From Microbacteriaceae bacterium VKM Ac-2854 (GTDB lineage: Bacteria; Actinomycetota; Actinomycetes; Actinomycetales; Microbacteriaceae): 64,000 nt of DNA. Location: positions 1 to 64,000 of the forward strand of contig JABMLH010000011.1 of the NCBI GenBank assembly GCA_013205085.1, read 5' to 3'. The notes under the pieces were generated by a model that saw only the letters and a program-made list of their open reading frames with translations, did not search any database and had not been told where the DNA came from. Position numbers and translations under genes: made by a program. Of this stretch, positions 42,950 to 51,003 are shown piece by piece (the stretch's first letter is position 1; each line of letters begins with the position of its first letter).

Positions 42950-43320
42950 TCGCGCTAGTGGTGCTCCACCGCCGGCGCGCTATCGAAGAGCGACGGGAGG
43001 GGGCCCATCGGCCCCGGGGCGTCATCACCGGGCAGGGTCGGCTCTCGGGGCCGCCCCGGCCGGGGCCACCATCCGGGGGAGGGGAGCGCCCTTGCCGCCG
43101 GGATGGCCGGCCCATCTGGCTCGCGGTCCCGACAACATCGGCAGAGCGCAGCGCTGCCGTCCAAGAGAACGAGGCCCCTCGTCAGCCGCGTTGGCGCACT
43201 CTCCGCACCCCCGGGCGACACGCTCGGCTTGAAGTGGGTGTAGCCAGGAGCCGGTACGCCCGCATGGTCCGCTTCTAACCGTCTTGACGAAACGCAACTA
43301 TCGGTCAAATCGATCAGAGT
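42950..43320. other. Gap without a convincing gene
   Basis: About 370 bases. Open frames on both strands are Pro/Arg/Gly-rich and overlap fully, with no ribosome binding site or recognisable motif. The end (43280-43350) holds the promoter of the Phd/RelE pair: TTGACG near 43283 and TACACT near 43340. Confidence 0.5.
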
Positions 43321-43351
43321 GACTGGAACGATCATTTGGTACACTCGGAGC

Positions 43352-43621
43352 ATGACCGATGTGCTGCCTGTTTCCGACGCTAAGCGACAGCTGGGCGCGA
43401 TTGTCGACCGGGCACACCTTGGTCACGAACCGGTCTACCTTTCGCGCCGCGGGCAGCGGGTCGTCGCCATCGTCGATGCCGACGAGTTTGATCGTCTTCT
43501 CGAACTGGCCGAAGACACCGAGGATGCGCAGGCGGCGATCGTGGCACGTCGCGAAATGGACGAGACGGCCGGTCTGCCGATCCCGTGGGACGTGGTGAAG
43601 GCGGAGCTCGGCCTGGCGTGA
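43352..43621 (+). CDS. Phd/YefM-family antitoxin
   Basis: 89 residues from ATG at 43352. LPVSDAKRQLGAIVDRAHLG, EPVYLSRRGQRVVAIVDADE and FDRLLELAED match the Phd/YefM antitoxin fold (strand, helix, VxLTRxGxxxAVIVxxxEY). The C-terminal 25 residues (ETAGLPIPWDVVKAEL) should bind and block the toxin. The stop overlaps the GTG of the RelE gene, the usual coupling for this pair. The antitoxin and complex normally repress their promoter. Confidence 0.85.
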   Translation: MTDVLPVSDAKRQLGAIVDRAHLGHEPVYLSRRGQRVVAIVDADEFDRLLELAEDTEDAQAAIVARREMDETAGLPIPWDVVKAELGLA

Positions 43622-43875
43622 GCTACCGCATCGACGTCGCCCCCGCCGCCGGGCGGCAGCTCCGCAAGCTCGACCCGCAAGCCCGGCGCCGAGTGCAGGC
43701 GGCAATCGAACTACTCGCCGAGGATCCGCGTCCGCCGACGGCGAAGATGCTCGTCAACAGCGGCGGCGCCTGGCGCGTACGCGTTGGCGACTACCGCATC
43801 GTGTACGACGTCGACGACGGGCTGCTTGTGGTCCTCGTTCTCTCAGCCGGACACCGCCGCGAGATCTATCGCTGA
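43618..43875 (+). CDS. RelE/ParE-family toxin
   Basis: 85 residues from GTG at 43618. YRIDVAPAAGRQLRKLDPQA, RRRVQAAIELLAEDPRP and WRVRVGDYRIVYDVDDGLLV are typical of RelE/ParE toxins (the R-x-G-DYRIVY block and a final VxxxxHRREIY). RelE enzymes cut mRNA in the ribosome. ParE enzymes poison gyrase, and the sequence alone cannot tell which applies. With the antitoxin it acts as an addiction module that keeps the plasmid. Confidence 0.88.
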   Translation: MSYRIDVAPAAGRQLRKLDPQARRRVQAAIELLAEDPRPPTAKMLVNSGGAWRVRVGDYRIVYDVDDGLLVVLVLSAGHRREIYR

Positions 43876-44610
43876 CCAGCGGGCCGCCAGACCTACGGCG
43901 ACGCGGCCGCTTGAACACGACCCGCCGAGCCGGCAGCTACCAACGGTCACCACACGTCAGGAGTCAACCGAACCTTCAGCAGTCCCCAACCAGACGGTTG
44001 CGAGACATAGTTGCAAGAATCACCCTCACACTGAACTGTGACGTTGATCGCTGGCCGGCGTTGATTCTTGATCGATTCGTGGCGTCAGCCGTTGATGACG
44101 AGGACTCTCGCGGCGGCTTCGCTAACTAGAACCCACCCCGTCACCGACAGTTGCGACGTTCCCTGGAACTCAAGTGCGAACGACAGGGGGCAAAACATCA
44201 TGCCGAGCCCAGCAGGCCAACCCCCACCAGGATCACTCCAAAGCAGGTACGAAGAAAGCAACGGGGCGACCGCAGCCGCTGAGCGGCCGCCAGGAACGAC
44301 GAAAGGGCCGGACCCACCCTCGGGTGGCTTCCAGCCCTTTCGTGTCTCGTCAGGCTTCCTCTGGCGGTTGCAGTTCGTCTGCGAGGTGGCCGGCTGGCGG
44401 CGCCGTGCAGGGCGCGGGGGATCGCCGGGCTTGTTCTCGTCTTGCGAGCCACCACAACGTTGTCGACGTTTTGCGGTCTCGCGCTGGCCGGTGGGGCCCT
44501 CGGTGGCGCTAGCGTCTCGTGGAGGCTCGCCGAACGGGTTGGGCGGAGGAGGCGCCGCGGAAAGGCGCTTTCGTTGGTTCCTCAGCCGCTGAGCCGATGG
44601 GTGCTGTGTT
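43876..44610. other. Long gap with one terminator and no clear gene
   Basis: About 735 bases. The only clear element is the hairpin at 44299-44343. A plus frame ending at 44624 has a hydrophobic stretch (TLSTFCGLALAGGALGGASV) followed by basic residues and could be a tiny membrane protein, but no start or ribosome binding site is convincing. The region probably carries decayed DNA. Confidence 0.45.
44299..44343. terminator. Hairpin terminator
   Basis: ACGAAAGGGC (44299-44308) pairs exactly with GCCCTTTCGT (44334-44343). A second stem (CCACC/GGTGG) sits inside. It may end transcripts from either direction. Confidence 0.6.
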
Positions 44611-45043
44611 CTATACGGCGATGAGGCGGTAGGTGGGCTGAATCGTGACGCCTGCGGTGGGTGTCGTCACGACTCCCTCGCCGTCGTTAGCGACCAGTGT
44701 CCTGTCGATGAAGGCGACGCTGTCGTCGGGGCAAATGTCCGGGAACAGGGTCCTTGTGAATAGGTATGACGCGGAGCCCTCGGACGATCCGGTCACTGAC
44801 TGCTGCCATTCGATGATGATGACGGCACCCGGCTGAAGCGGAGCGACGGTTGTGAACTGGGCTGCGGCGGTCTGGTTCTGTCCGTTGCCGGGGTGCCGTC
44901 CGCCGGGCGAAGCGAAGCGCCGCACCGATATGCCGCGTCCACAACTCCTGATACGCGCGGCCGTCTCCATCCCGGAGCAGACCCAGAAGCACGTCATCCG
45001 AATAGCCGGTGTACAACCCCGCCGACGTGTCCACTTGCGGCAT
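44611..45043 (-). pseudogene. ECF sigma factor stub joined out of frame to a secreted-protein tail
   Basis: From ATG at 45043 the first 50 residues (TGYSDDVLLGLLRDGDGRAY, QELWTRHIGAALRFARRTAP) are the N-terminus of an ECF-type sigma-70 factor, region 2. Near 44890 similarity ends. A second minus frame then carries an exported-protein-like C-terminus: TAAAQFTTVAPLQPGAVIII, SASYLFTRTLFPDICPDDSV and VTTPTAGVTIQPTYRLIAV, ending at 44611. The two pieces are out of frame. I read this as a deletion that fused a sigma gene to the end of a surface-protein gene, so neither is functional. Confidence 0.65.
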
Positions 45044-45179
45044 CCGCGATCCCTTCAGTGCAACTTCCCGAACGCGCGACGCGAAACCGGATAAGGCGAC
45101 ACGAGAATATCGGCCAGCGGTGCCCTCTGCTCAGCTACGCACTCCACGAGCACCCGCATCACGCCGAGATCGTGCATTC

Positions 45180-45198
45180 GAACACAAGACGAGCCGAA
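45180..45198. promoter_or_regulatory. Shared promoter element, copy 1
   Basis: GAACACAAGACGAGCCGAA, followed by ACGCGAAACG, lies 137 bases upstream of the sigma stub. It differs by one base from the element at 46350-46368 before the AraC-type gene. Confidence 0.6.
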
Positions 45199-45324
45199 AT
45201 GTGACGCGAAACGCTACTGACACCCCGTTGGAGATGATCGACTCTCAGGGAAGTGGTGCAGTTCGACTGCCGTTGCGACCGTGGGGGCGTGGGGTCTATG
45301 GCCCCGGACCGAGAGTCGGGTTTG

Positions 45325-46308
45325 TCACTGCGGCGGGTTCTTCAGTCGGCGGAGAACATCGCGCATCGTTCGAGCATTCGGGAAGCCGCTTTGACGAGCG
45401 ATCTTCTCGAAGTCGTCGCGGCCGCCGCGCGGCTGGGTTGCCAGGAGCTGTTCCGCGCGTTGGGCGCGCGCGCGCTGCAAGCTCTGCAGCGGTGTCGTCC
45501 CCGCCACCCGGAACACGCGTTGCAGGTACGGTTTCGACACGCCGAGCTGCGACGCGATCGTGTCCAGGGAGAACGTCGGATCCGCGAAGCGCGTGCCGAT
45601 CAACGTGGTCGCGCGTCGGAACAGCGCCCGTTCGGATGGCGATCCGGGGTGTGCGACTTCTGTATCAGCTTCGAGGATGACCGCCGCCAGGGCTGCCTCG
45701 AGCGACGCCTCGAAGTAGGGGAACTCCGCGGCCTGAGGTTCGATGGTCGAGTTCAGAAGTGCCGTCACGATCGATGCCAGCACGGAACGGGCGCCGTTCA
45801 ATTCCTCGGCATGATGCAGCACGCGATGCAGAGACAGCGGCGCAGGGATCCGCGCCGCACGGGTCTCGATCTGGATCAGCGCAGTCGGTTCCGCGAGCGT
45901 CAAAGCCAGCGGCTCCGACGGCTCGGAGAGAAGTAACGCGCCGACCTCGAAGGGCGCCACGCCGGACTCGGAGTCGGCCGTGGATCCGAGGCCCTCGATG
46001 ACCAGTGTCGCCTCGACGATGCCCGCCGTGTTCGGCGCCGAACGCCGAATCAACGTCGCCGGTGTGAGCCAGAAGCGCCGGATCGTGAAGTCGCCGTTCG
46101 TGATCTCATCCCCAAACAGCTGCAGTGTTCGGAGATCCGATTGCACACCCCAGCCTCGGATCGACAGCCAGTCCGCAGCCGCCTCAGCGATCCTCGACAC
46201 GTTCCGCTCGACCGCCCGCAACATCGGTGCACGCGCGGGCAGCCCCGCGGCGGAGGCGGGCGTGTACCGGAGGCTCTGCTCGTCCTGCGGCACTTCATCG
46301 ATCGACAT
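45325..46308 (-). CDS. AraC-type regulator of the secreted-protein array, paralog A
   Basis: 327 residues. The N-terminal sensor-like half contains WLSIRGWGVQ, LFGDEITNGDFTIRRFWLTP and ALLNSTIEPQ. The last 100 residues are the AraC/XylS double helix-turn-helix (LGVSKPYLQRVFRVAGTTPL, then GFPNARTMRDVLRR). The same blocks occur in the paralogs at 51004 and 58741. It is divergent from the Tat-type secreted protein at 46834 across 525 bases that contain repeated motifs. Likely an activator or repressor of that gene. No ligand is known. Confidence 0.8.
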   Translation of the reverse strand: MSIDEVPQDEQSLRYTPASAAGLPARAPMLRAVERNVSRIAEAAADWLSIRGWGVQSDLRTLQLFGDEITNGDFTIRRFWLTPATLIRRSAPNTAGIVEATLVIEGLGSTADSESGVAPFEVGALLLSEPSEPLALTLAEPTALIQIETRAARIPAPLSLHRVLHHAEELNGARSVLASIVTALLNSTIEPQAAEFPYFEASLEAALAAVILEADTEVAHPGSPSERALFRRATTLIGTRFADPTFSLDTIASQLGVSKPYLQRVFRVAGTTPLQSLQRARAQRAEQLLATQPRGGRDDFEKIARQSGFPNARTMRDVLRRLKNPPQ

Positions 46309-46833
46309 CGAGGCAATAGTCCAATGTCGATCGAGAGCCGAGCCACGTTGAACACAAAACGAGCCGAATCCGGTACGGATACGAAACGCGTAGCCGATGT
46401 GGGGACGTGAGAGAGCAGCCTCTCGGCCACGACGGCCATTTCCTACCCCACCGAATTGCTGGCGGCGGCGGACGGCCAGTCAACTAATCGCGAATGTAGG
46501 CCGCCTATCCGTCGGGCGTGATTTGCGTCGAACTTCGGCGTCTTTATCGTTCTGAGGCGGGTCGATGTCGACCTTGGGGCACCCACCCGAGAACGTAGGC
46601 GTAGGACCGGCCGAGGCGTCTTTCGCATCCGGGCGACAAGGAACGCGCCGGTCGGCGACGTCTTTCGCGTCGAACGGTCAAGCGTGTCGTCGCCGGAAAC
46701 ATCGCTCACCTAGTTTCGCGTCAGCGGTCTCAAAATCCGAAGCCGCGGCAGCCCCCTACGGGGCCGACCGAACGCGACGCCGTGCCCGCCTCCGTGTAGA
46801 CGTGGCGGCGTCCTCAACCTTGGGAGAACCTCC
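46309..46833. promoter_or_regulatory. Divergent intergenic region with repeated motifs
   Basis: 525 bases between AraC paralog A and the secreted protein. Near the AraC start is the shared element GAACACAAAACGAGCCGAA (46350-46368). On the other side GGCGTCTTT occurs at 46537 and 46615, and GACGTCTTTCGC at 46657. The last two are 42 bases apart, about four helical turns, as expected for AraC sites. GGCGTCTTT also lies at 58634, before paralog C. No other gene is seen. Confidence 0.55.
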
Positions 46834-47571
46834 GTGCATCCTGCCCACCCCTCAACGCCCAGCCGCCGATCCGTTGTCACCGCTGGAGCGTGGTCGGTCC
46901 CCGCGATCGCGCTTACCGTCGCCGCACCGTCCGCATCGGCTTCGACGTCGGTGCCGTTGCCTGCGCTGACTTTCCGTGTGCCGTTCACCTCACACGAGAT
47001 GCTGAGCTACGCGATCGAGCAGACCGGTTCGACCAACTGGATCGGACTCGTCAAGGACTACTACTACGGGCGCTTCGACAACGCGTCCTACGCCGCGATC
47101 ATGACCTGGGAATCCGAGACCGGAAACTCATTCCCTGCCACGGCCGCCGTCAGCGGCGCCGTGCAGTTCTACGTCAACGTGCGCTACGAGGCGAACAACG
47201 CGTCCGACGGATTCGGCTCCCTCTCGGATGGTCCCTTCATACGCAATGACACGGTCAGCGGAACGATGAGCTGGGCCGCGGGCCGCTACTACATGCCCGA
47301 CTACTCGGAGGTGATCGACGCGTACGACGTCGAGGCGAAAGCCAAGCTGGCTGAGCTTGAGGCCATCCTCTACCCGCAATGGGAGGCCCAGATCGACTGG
47401 GCAGAGGTGGGCCTAGGCACCGTCCGTGACCCGTATCAGTGGACCGCGACGTACACGGCAGCGCTCTCGTTCGCGTCGACCCCCTTCGCGATCCAACCCG
47501 ACTTCACGGGACTCGGCACACCGCCCACGATTGTCTACGACATCAACAATTTCCCATGGACAGCCGGCTGA
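46834..47571 (+). CDS. Tat-type secreted protein 1 of the array
   Basis: 245 residues, GTG start with GGGAGA upstream. The N-terminus reads SRRSVVTAGAWSVPAIALTV then AAPSASAS, the signal shared by all members of this array. The mature part (about 210 residues) has LSYAIEQTGSTNWIGLVKDY, many aromatic residues and no cysteines. I recognise no domain. It is divergent from AraC paralog A. No cell-wall sorting motif is present, so it is likely released or held by another means. Confidence 0.75.
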   Translation: MHPAHPSTPSRRSVVTAGAWSVPAIALTVAAPSASASTSVPLPALTFRVPFTSHEMLSYAIEQTGSTNWIGLVKDYYYGRFDNASYAAIMTWESETGNSFPATAAVSGAVQFYVNVRYEANNASDGFGSLSDGPFIRNDTVSGTMSWAAGRYYMPDYSEVIDAYDVEAKAKLAELEAILYPQWEAQIDWAEVGLGTVRDPYQWTATYTAALSFASTPFAIQPDFTGLGTPPTIVYDINNFPWTAG

Positions 47572-47728
47572 ACGTCCCGCGAAGGAGCCAGTTCGCGGCC
47601 ATGGAGCCCACCTTCCGATGGTCGCGTCCTGCGAAGTGAGAACGGTAACCAGACGCTCCCCGTACAGACATCCACCAATACCCCACGGACTGGGCCCGGT
47701 AGACGCCGCCGTGTCGGAATCGTGAATG

Positions 47729-47760
47729 AACGGGACTGTCTGATAAACGGTGTGTGGGTC
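47729..47760. mobile_element. IS256-like terminal sequence
   Basis: GGGACTGTCTGATAAACGG followed by TGTGTGGGTC resembles the terminal inverted repeat of IS256/mutator-type elements in actinobacteria. No transposase is attached. Confidence 0.4.
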
Positions 47761-47874
47761 TGGCGCATTTCTAGTATGCGTGGGGGTGAGATTCGGAGGC
47801 GGCGGTCGCGCCTTGGGTGGGCGTTCTCGGAAACACCCGGCCAAACACTCTCCGCATGAAGCATCCGCCAATGC

Positions 47875-47975
47875 GCCATGAAACCGAGGTCCGGCAGCAA
47901 CTGATGCCGAGTTCGGTCGCGATGGTGCGATGTCGGGCCATCTCGATGCCCTGGCGCCAGGTGATGGAGCGGTGC
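47875..47975 (-). pseudogene. IS30-family transposase fragment
   Basis: The minus strand encodes RSITWRQGIEMARHRTIATE, very like the IS30-type block R-S-x-T-W-D-Q-G-x-E-M-A-x-H. Downstream the frame degenerates. Confidence 0.45.
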
Positions 47976-48216
47976 TACTCGCGCTGCTCACCATAGGGCC
48001 TGGCCATCCCGAATTCCGTCCTTCGTAGACGAGCGATATTCGATTACGTGGATGTCACCACCCGGATGATGGGGATATCTCACCGCGTAGCGCGGAAGAC
48101 GATCCAGAAGCCCCCTCAAATCGCGCGAGTTTAGACATCCGGACGCGCGCGCACTGATATACAGGTTTTCCTTGTCGCGGGCGAAATTAGCCTATGTTGG
48201 AAGATAAGGAAACCAC

Positions 48217-48726
48217 ATGCAGAACATTCCCTCCTTCGACGGATCTTCGGAGCTTGAGCCGAACGATTCGCCCAAACGGCGGACCGTTATGGCTGGTGCG
48301 GCCTGGACGATTCCTGCGATCGCGGTTGCTGCGGCAGCTCCGCTAGCAGCTGCATCTACAGCGCCGCAACCGGACCTATACAATTTCGCTGCCACCGGTG
48401 GTGCAGCTGCCCCGGGCGAGAAGATCAGTCCATATGTACGGATTCGAAACCGGTCAACGAACCTGCCAGTCGCCGGTCAGATCGGCGTCGTCTTTTTCGC
48501 GCCGTCCGAAGGTTTCGAACTGCGAGACACGAATGGCGCTATTGTCGCCACGCTGCCTGGGACCCCTACAGACGCATCCGGGCGCTCGTTTCCGGCTGAC
48601 GGCGGCGTCTACGTGAAGATCGATACGGTGTCAGGGACGCTCGGTAGTCTCTCGGCGTCGTGGACCAGCCCGGCGCCGGAGAACCGGAACTACGGAACCG
48701 ACTCCCTCGACCTCGAGGCACTCTAG
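48217..48726 (+). CDS. Tat-type secreted protein 2, single Ig-like domain
   Basis: 169 residues. KRRTVMAGAAWTIPAIAVAA then AAPLAAAS is the array export signal. The mature 120 residues look like one bacterial Ig-like (Big_1/invasin-type) domain: PYVRIRNRSTNLPVAGQIGV, SGRSFPADGGVY and SGTLGSLSASW. The protein at 49878 has the same pattern (RIRDKATGAPIEGQ, RGVLGAIRATW), so the two are homologous. Promoter and AAGGAA ribosome binding site are good. No regulator is directly adjacent. Confidence 0.75.
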   Translation: MQNIPSFDGSSELEPNDSPKRRTVMAGAAWTIPAIAVAAAAPLAAASTAPQPDLYNFAATGGAAAPGEKISPYVRIRNRSTNLPVAGQIGVVFFAPSEGFELRDTNGAIVATLPGTPTDASGRSFPADGGVYVKIDTVSGTLGSLSASWTSPAPENRNYGTDSLDLEAL

Positions 48727-48940
48727 CCTCGACCCCTCACGCGTCAAACGAAGTTTCTTCACTACACCCCGTCCCTCCTAACCATCTCCGGCGTGCGTCT
48801 CGTATCCCTAGGGTTGCGAGACGTCTCGCGTTCCGATCGAGCGCGAGCACGGTTGACAGCGAAATTCGGTGTGAATGGCAGCGCTCGGTGGCGGCATTGT
48901 GACATCACTCCGTGTCGTAACACGGCCTCGCGCGCGAAGC

Positions 48941-48970
48941 GGTCGGTCCATCACGCGTGATGGACCGACC
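48941..48970. repeat. 30-base perfect palindrome
   Basis: Arms GGTCGGTCCATCACG (48941-48955) and its exact reverse complement (48956-48970) meet without a spacer. It covers the stop codon of the minus-strand DUF4440-like gene (48951). It may end that transcript or bind a dimeric protein. Confidence 0.85.
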
Positions 48971-49328
48971 CCTGGTGGTACACCGCACGCCATCTCGACT
49001 CGTGTCGACGCCAAACGGTCGCTCGTTGCGAGGGGCGTCCGGCGAAATGTAGTTGATATGTGACCAGGTAGAGGTCGTTCGCCAGTGCGAGAACTGAGAA
49101 GTTGTCGATGCGCCAGGCCTCGTCGTCGGGATCGGTACCGTCGGCGTAACGCCGTGCCACGGTATCGATGACGTCGCCACGGCTATAGAGCGCGCCGGAG
49201 GCGCCGACCTCGAAGAACTCATCCTCCAGCAGCGCGCTAATGGCTTCTCGGTCCGCGCCTGACGGAAGGCGGTGAGTGATCGGTTCCAGGGCCAGCAGCT
49301 GGCCAGCAGGATCCTCATGGTCTGTCAC
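48951..49328 (-). CDS. DUF4440/NTF2-like protein
   Basis: 125 residues from GTG at 49328, preceded by GAAAGAGAG. LPSGADREAISALLEDEFFE, VGASGALYSRGDVIDTVARR, LALANDLYLVTYQLHFAGRP and RRHESRWRAVYHQGS follow the cone-shaped NTF2/DUF4440 fold. No signal peptide. Members bind small molecules or lack an established function. It lies on the same strand as the gene at 49355 and may share its transcript. Confidence 0.75.
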   Translation of the reverse strand: MTDHEDPAGQLLALEPITHRLPSGADREAISALLEDEFFEVGASGALYSRGDVIDTVARRYADGTDPDDEAWRIDNFSVLALANDLYLVTYQLHFAGRPSQRATVWRRHESRWRAVYHQGSVHHA

Positions 49329-49354
49329 CAGTGCATTCTCTCTTTCGGCGTTGG

Positions 49355-49765
49355 TCACGGCCGTCTGCACGTCGCGCCTAAACGCGCCGACAGTCCCGCG
49401 GCGAAGGTGAGAGTGAAGGAGCGTCGTTCGCCCGCGTCGTTCTCGGCGACGACGAATCCGCCCAGCGCTGCTCTTACGATCCACCACTCGAGTGTTTTTC
49501 CGCTGCGGGCTTGGAATCGTGCGCCGGGTAGCGGCGTGCCGTGCTGCCGGGTCCGATCGCTCGTGAGAAGGATGCTGATCTGGTTGAGGGAAAATTGTTG
49601 CTCGATGTTCCCGACCGTCATTGCGGTTGCGGTGCCGCTATCGACGTGGGTGACGGTCCAGATGAGGCGTTCAAGAGGCCCGTCGGGCCCGCGGGTGGTG
49701 AACGCTGTTCCCGGGCCGATGGCCGATCGGCCGTCGGCCCGGGGTGTGGCGGCGGTTGAATTCAC
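49355..49765 (-). CDS. Hypothetical protein
   Basis: 136 residues, GTG start with GGAGA upstream. Beta-rich cytoplasmic protein (LIWTVTHVDSGTATAMTVGN, KTLEWWIVRAALGGFVVAEN). No family recognised. It lies upstream of the NTF2-like gene on the same strand and 112 bases after the array gene at 49878. Confidence 0.55.
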   Translation of the reverse strand: MNSTAATPRADGRSAIGPGTAFTTRGPDGPLERLIWTVTHVDSGTATAMTVGNIEQQFSLNQISILLTSDRTRQHGTPLPGARFQARSGKTLEWWIVRAALGGFVVAENDAGERRSFTLTFAAGLSARLGATCRRP

Positions 49766-49877
49766 GTGCTGTCTCCACTGGTATGCGGGCTCTTATGGCG
49801 GGTGGCGCGGAGTTGGACCCCATCGCCGATCGGGGTGGTGACGCTGCGGCCCAGCTCGCGAGAGTTGCTTGACGTTG

Positions 49878-50459
49878 TTAGTCGTTGACAGAGACGTCGA
49901 CGACGGCGGAGTAGGTGTTCCCGTCCAGGCCCACCCAGGTGGCGCGGATCGCTCCGAGAACCCCGCGGGGCGCATCGGTGTTGAAGGTGACGCTCCCTCG
50001 CGCTGCGCCGGTTGCGTCGCTGAGCGCTGATCCGATGTTCAAGGTGAAGGAGCCGCTGATGTATTCGAACAGCACCGTCTGACCTTCGATCGGCGCCCCG
50101 GTCGCCTTGTCGCGGATGCGCGCCCCGGGCCCATCCTCGGTTCCGGCGGAAAGGGTGGTCCCGGGCTCCCCAGTGGCCGAGATGCCGGCGAAGTCGTAAT
50201 CCAGTACGGGCTGTTCGCCGCTCGCGGCCGCGTTCGGCGCGGTCGCGACGATCGCAATCGCCGGGACGGCCCAGGCCGAGGCTCGCGTAATCGTGCGGCG
50301 GGAAAGGTTCTTGGGGTTGGATCGGCTGCTGCTTACCCCGAGCGGGGGTGGGATGCGAGCTATGTCGTTTCTGACCGCAGAATAAGTCGCGCCGCGCGTA
50401 TCGCGTCGGGTGCGGTCACTCTCAGCGAGATCGCCCAGGCGTCTTTCGTGAGCTGGCAT
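49878..50459 (-). CDS. Tat-type secreted protein 3, single Ig-like domain
   Basis: 193 residues if started at the ATG at 50459, which overlaps the preceding gene by 100 bases. No start codon lies closer to the signal, so translation may be coupled or the 5' end may be damaged. LSRRTITRASAWAVPAIAIV then ATAPNAAAS is the array signal. The mature part resembles the Ig-like domain of protein 2 (ARIRDKATGAPIEGQTVLF, TDAPRGVLGAIRATWVG). Upstream on the same strand are a small membrane protein and AraC paralog B. Confidence 0.65.
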   Translation of the reverse strand: MPAHERRLGDLAESDRTRRDTRGATYSAVRNDIARIPPPLGVSSSRSNPKNLSRRTITRASAWAVPAIAIVATAPNAAASGEQPVLDYDFAGISATGEPGTTLSAGTEDGPGARIRDKATGAPIEGQTVLFEYISGSFTLNIGSALSDATGAARGSVTFNTDAPRGVLGAIRATWVGLDGNTYSAVVDVSVND

Positions 50460-50902
50460 GAACCTGTTGTGGTGCGGCAGCTGGGGTCGGTGACGAGGAA
50501 CCCCGCATGTTCGAGGAGCTGTAGCGTCTGATCGCGCGCCCTGTCGGGATCGCTGACTTGGTAGGTGAAGTTCCAGACGGTGGGTGTTGTCGCGGTGTAG
50601 TCGTGGTCGGTGGCGATCAGCTCCCCGGGCACCACGTCGAGTGCCGCAGGAGCGTCGGTCGGGTAGGGGACCGTTTCGAGCCGGCCGGCAACATTCTGCG
50701 GATGCGGCTGGCGGAGCGCGTCGTCGCGCCCGACGGAGGGTTCGGGGTTCGTTGATGGATTGAAGGCGCCGCTGGCGATCAAGAGGGCAAGGATCCCTAG
50801 CGCGATCACGACGGCTATCCAGGGGCCGGTTCCTGGTGGATGTGGTGGTCGCGTTCCTTTTTGGTGGCTGATCGGTCGTGCTTGTGGTTCCCCTGGTCCC
50901 AT
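50360..50902 (-). CDS. Bitopic membrane protein
   Basis: 180 residues from ATG at 50902; the open frame upstream is not needed. One transmembrane helix (WIAVVIALGILALLIASGAF) separates a basic cytoplasmic N-terminus from an extracellular domain of about 120 residues with a possible disulphide (DPSCRTTTGSCQLTKDAW). The domain has helix and strand stretches like those of small extracellular sensor modules. It sits between AraC paralog B and secreted protein 3, so it might relay or tether. Function unknown. Confidence 0.6.
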   Translation of the reverse strand: MGPGEPQARPISHQKGTRPPHPPGTGPWIAVVIALGILALLIASGAFNPSTNPEPSVGRDDALRQPHPQNVAGRLETVPYPTDAPAALDVVPGELIATDHDYTATTPTVWNFTYQVSDPDRARDQTLQLLEHAGFLVTDPSCRTTTGSCQLTKDAWAISLRVTAPDAIRAARLILRSETT

Positions 50903-51003
50903 GCTTGTGATCCTAATTCGTGAGTGGCTGTCATGGTCTGGTTCGGTGGGCGGAGCTGATCGGGGTGGGCAGGGCGGTTGTCGCGTGGGTGAGCGGGATG
51001 ATC

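Larger units (their letters stand above)
47572..48216. other. Gap with IS remnants
   Basis: 645 bases between two array genes with no intact gene. It contains an IS256-like end (47729-47760) and a degraded IS30-type fragment on the minus strand (about 47875-47975). The last 50 bases hold a promoter (TATGTT near 48192) and the AAGGAA ribosome binding site of the next gene. Confidence 0.5.

Noticed and set aside
42955-43353. Opposed frames of 106 and 132 residues before the Phd gene
   Set aside because: Both are Pro/Arg/Gly-rich with no ribosome binding site or known motif, and they overlap each other completely.
44068-44592. Plus-strand 174-residue frame
   Set aside because: It runs through the hairpin terminator at 44299-44343 and has no recognisable domain.
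47413-47994. 193-residue minus frame across the end of secreted protein 1
   Set aside because: It crosses IS remnants and overlaps a real gene. Only the IS30-like stretch in another frame is recognisable.
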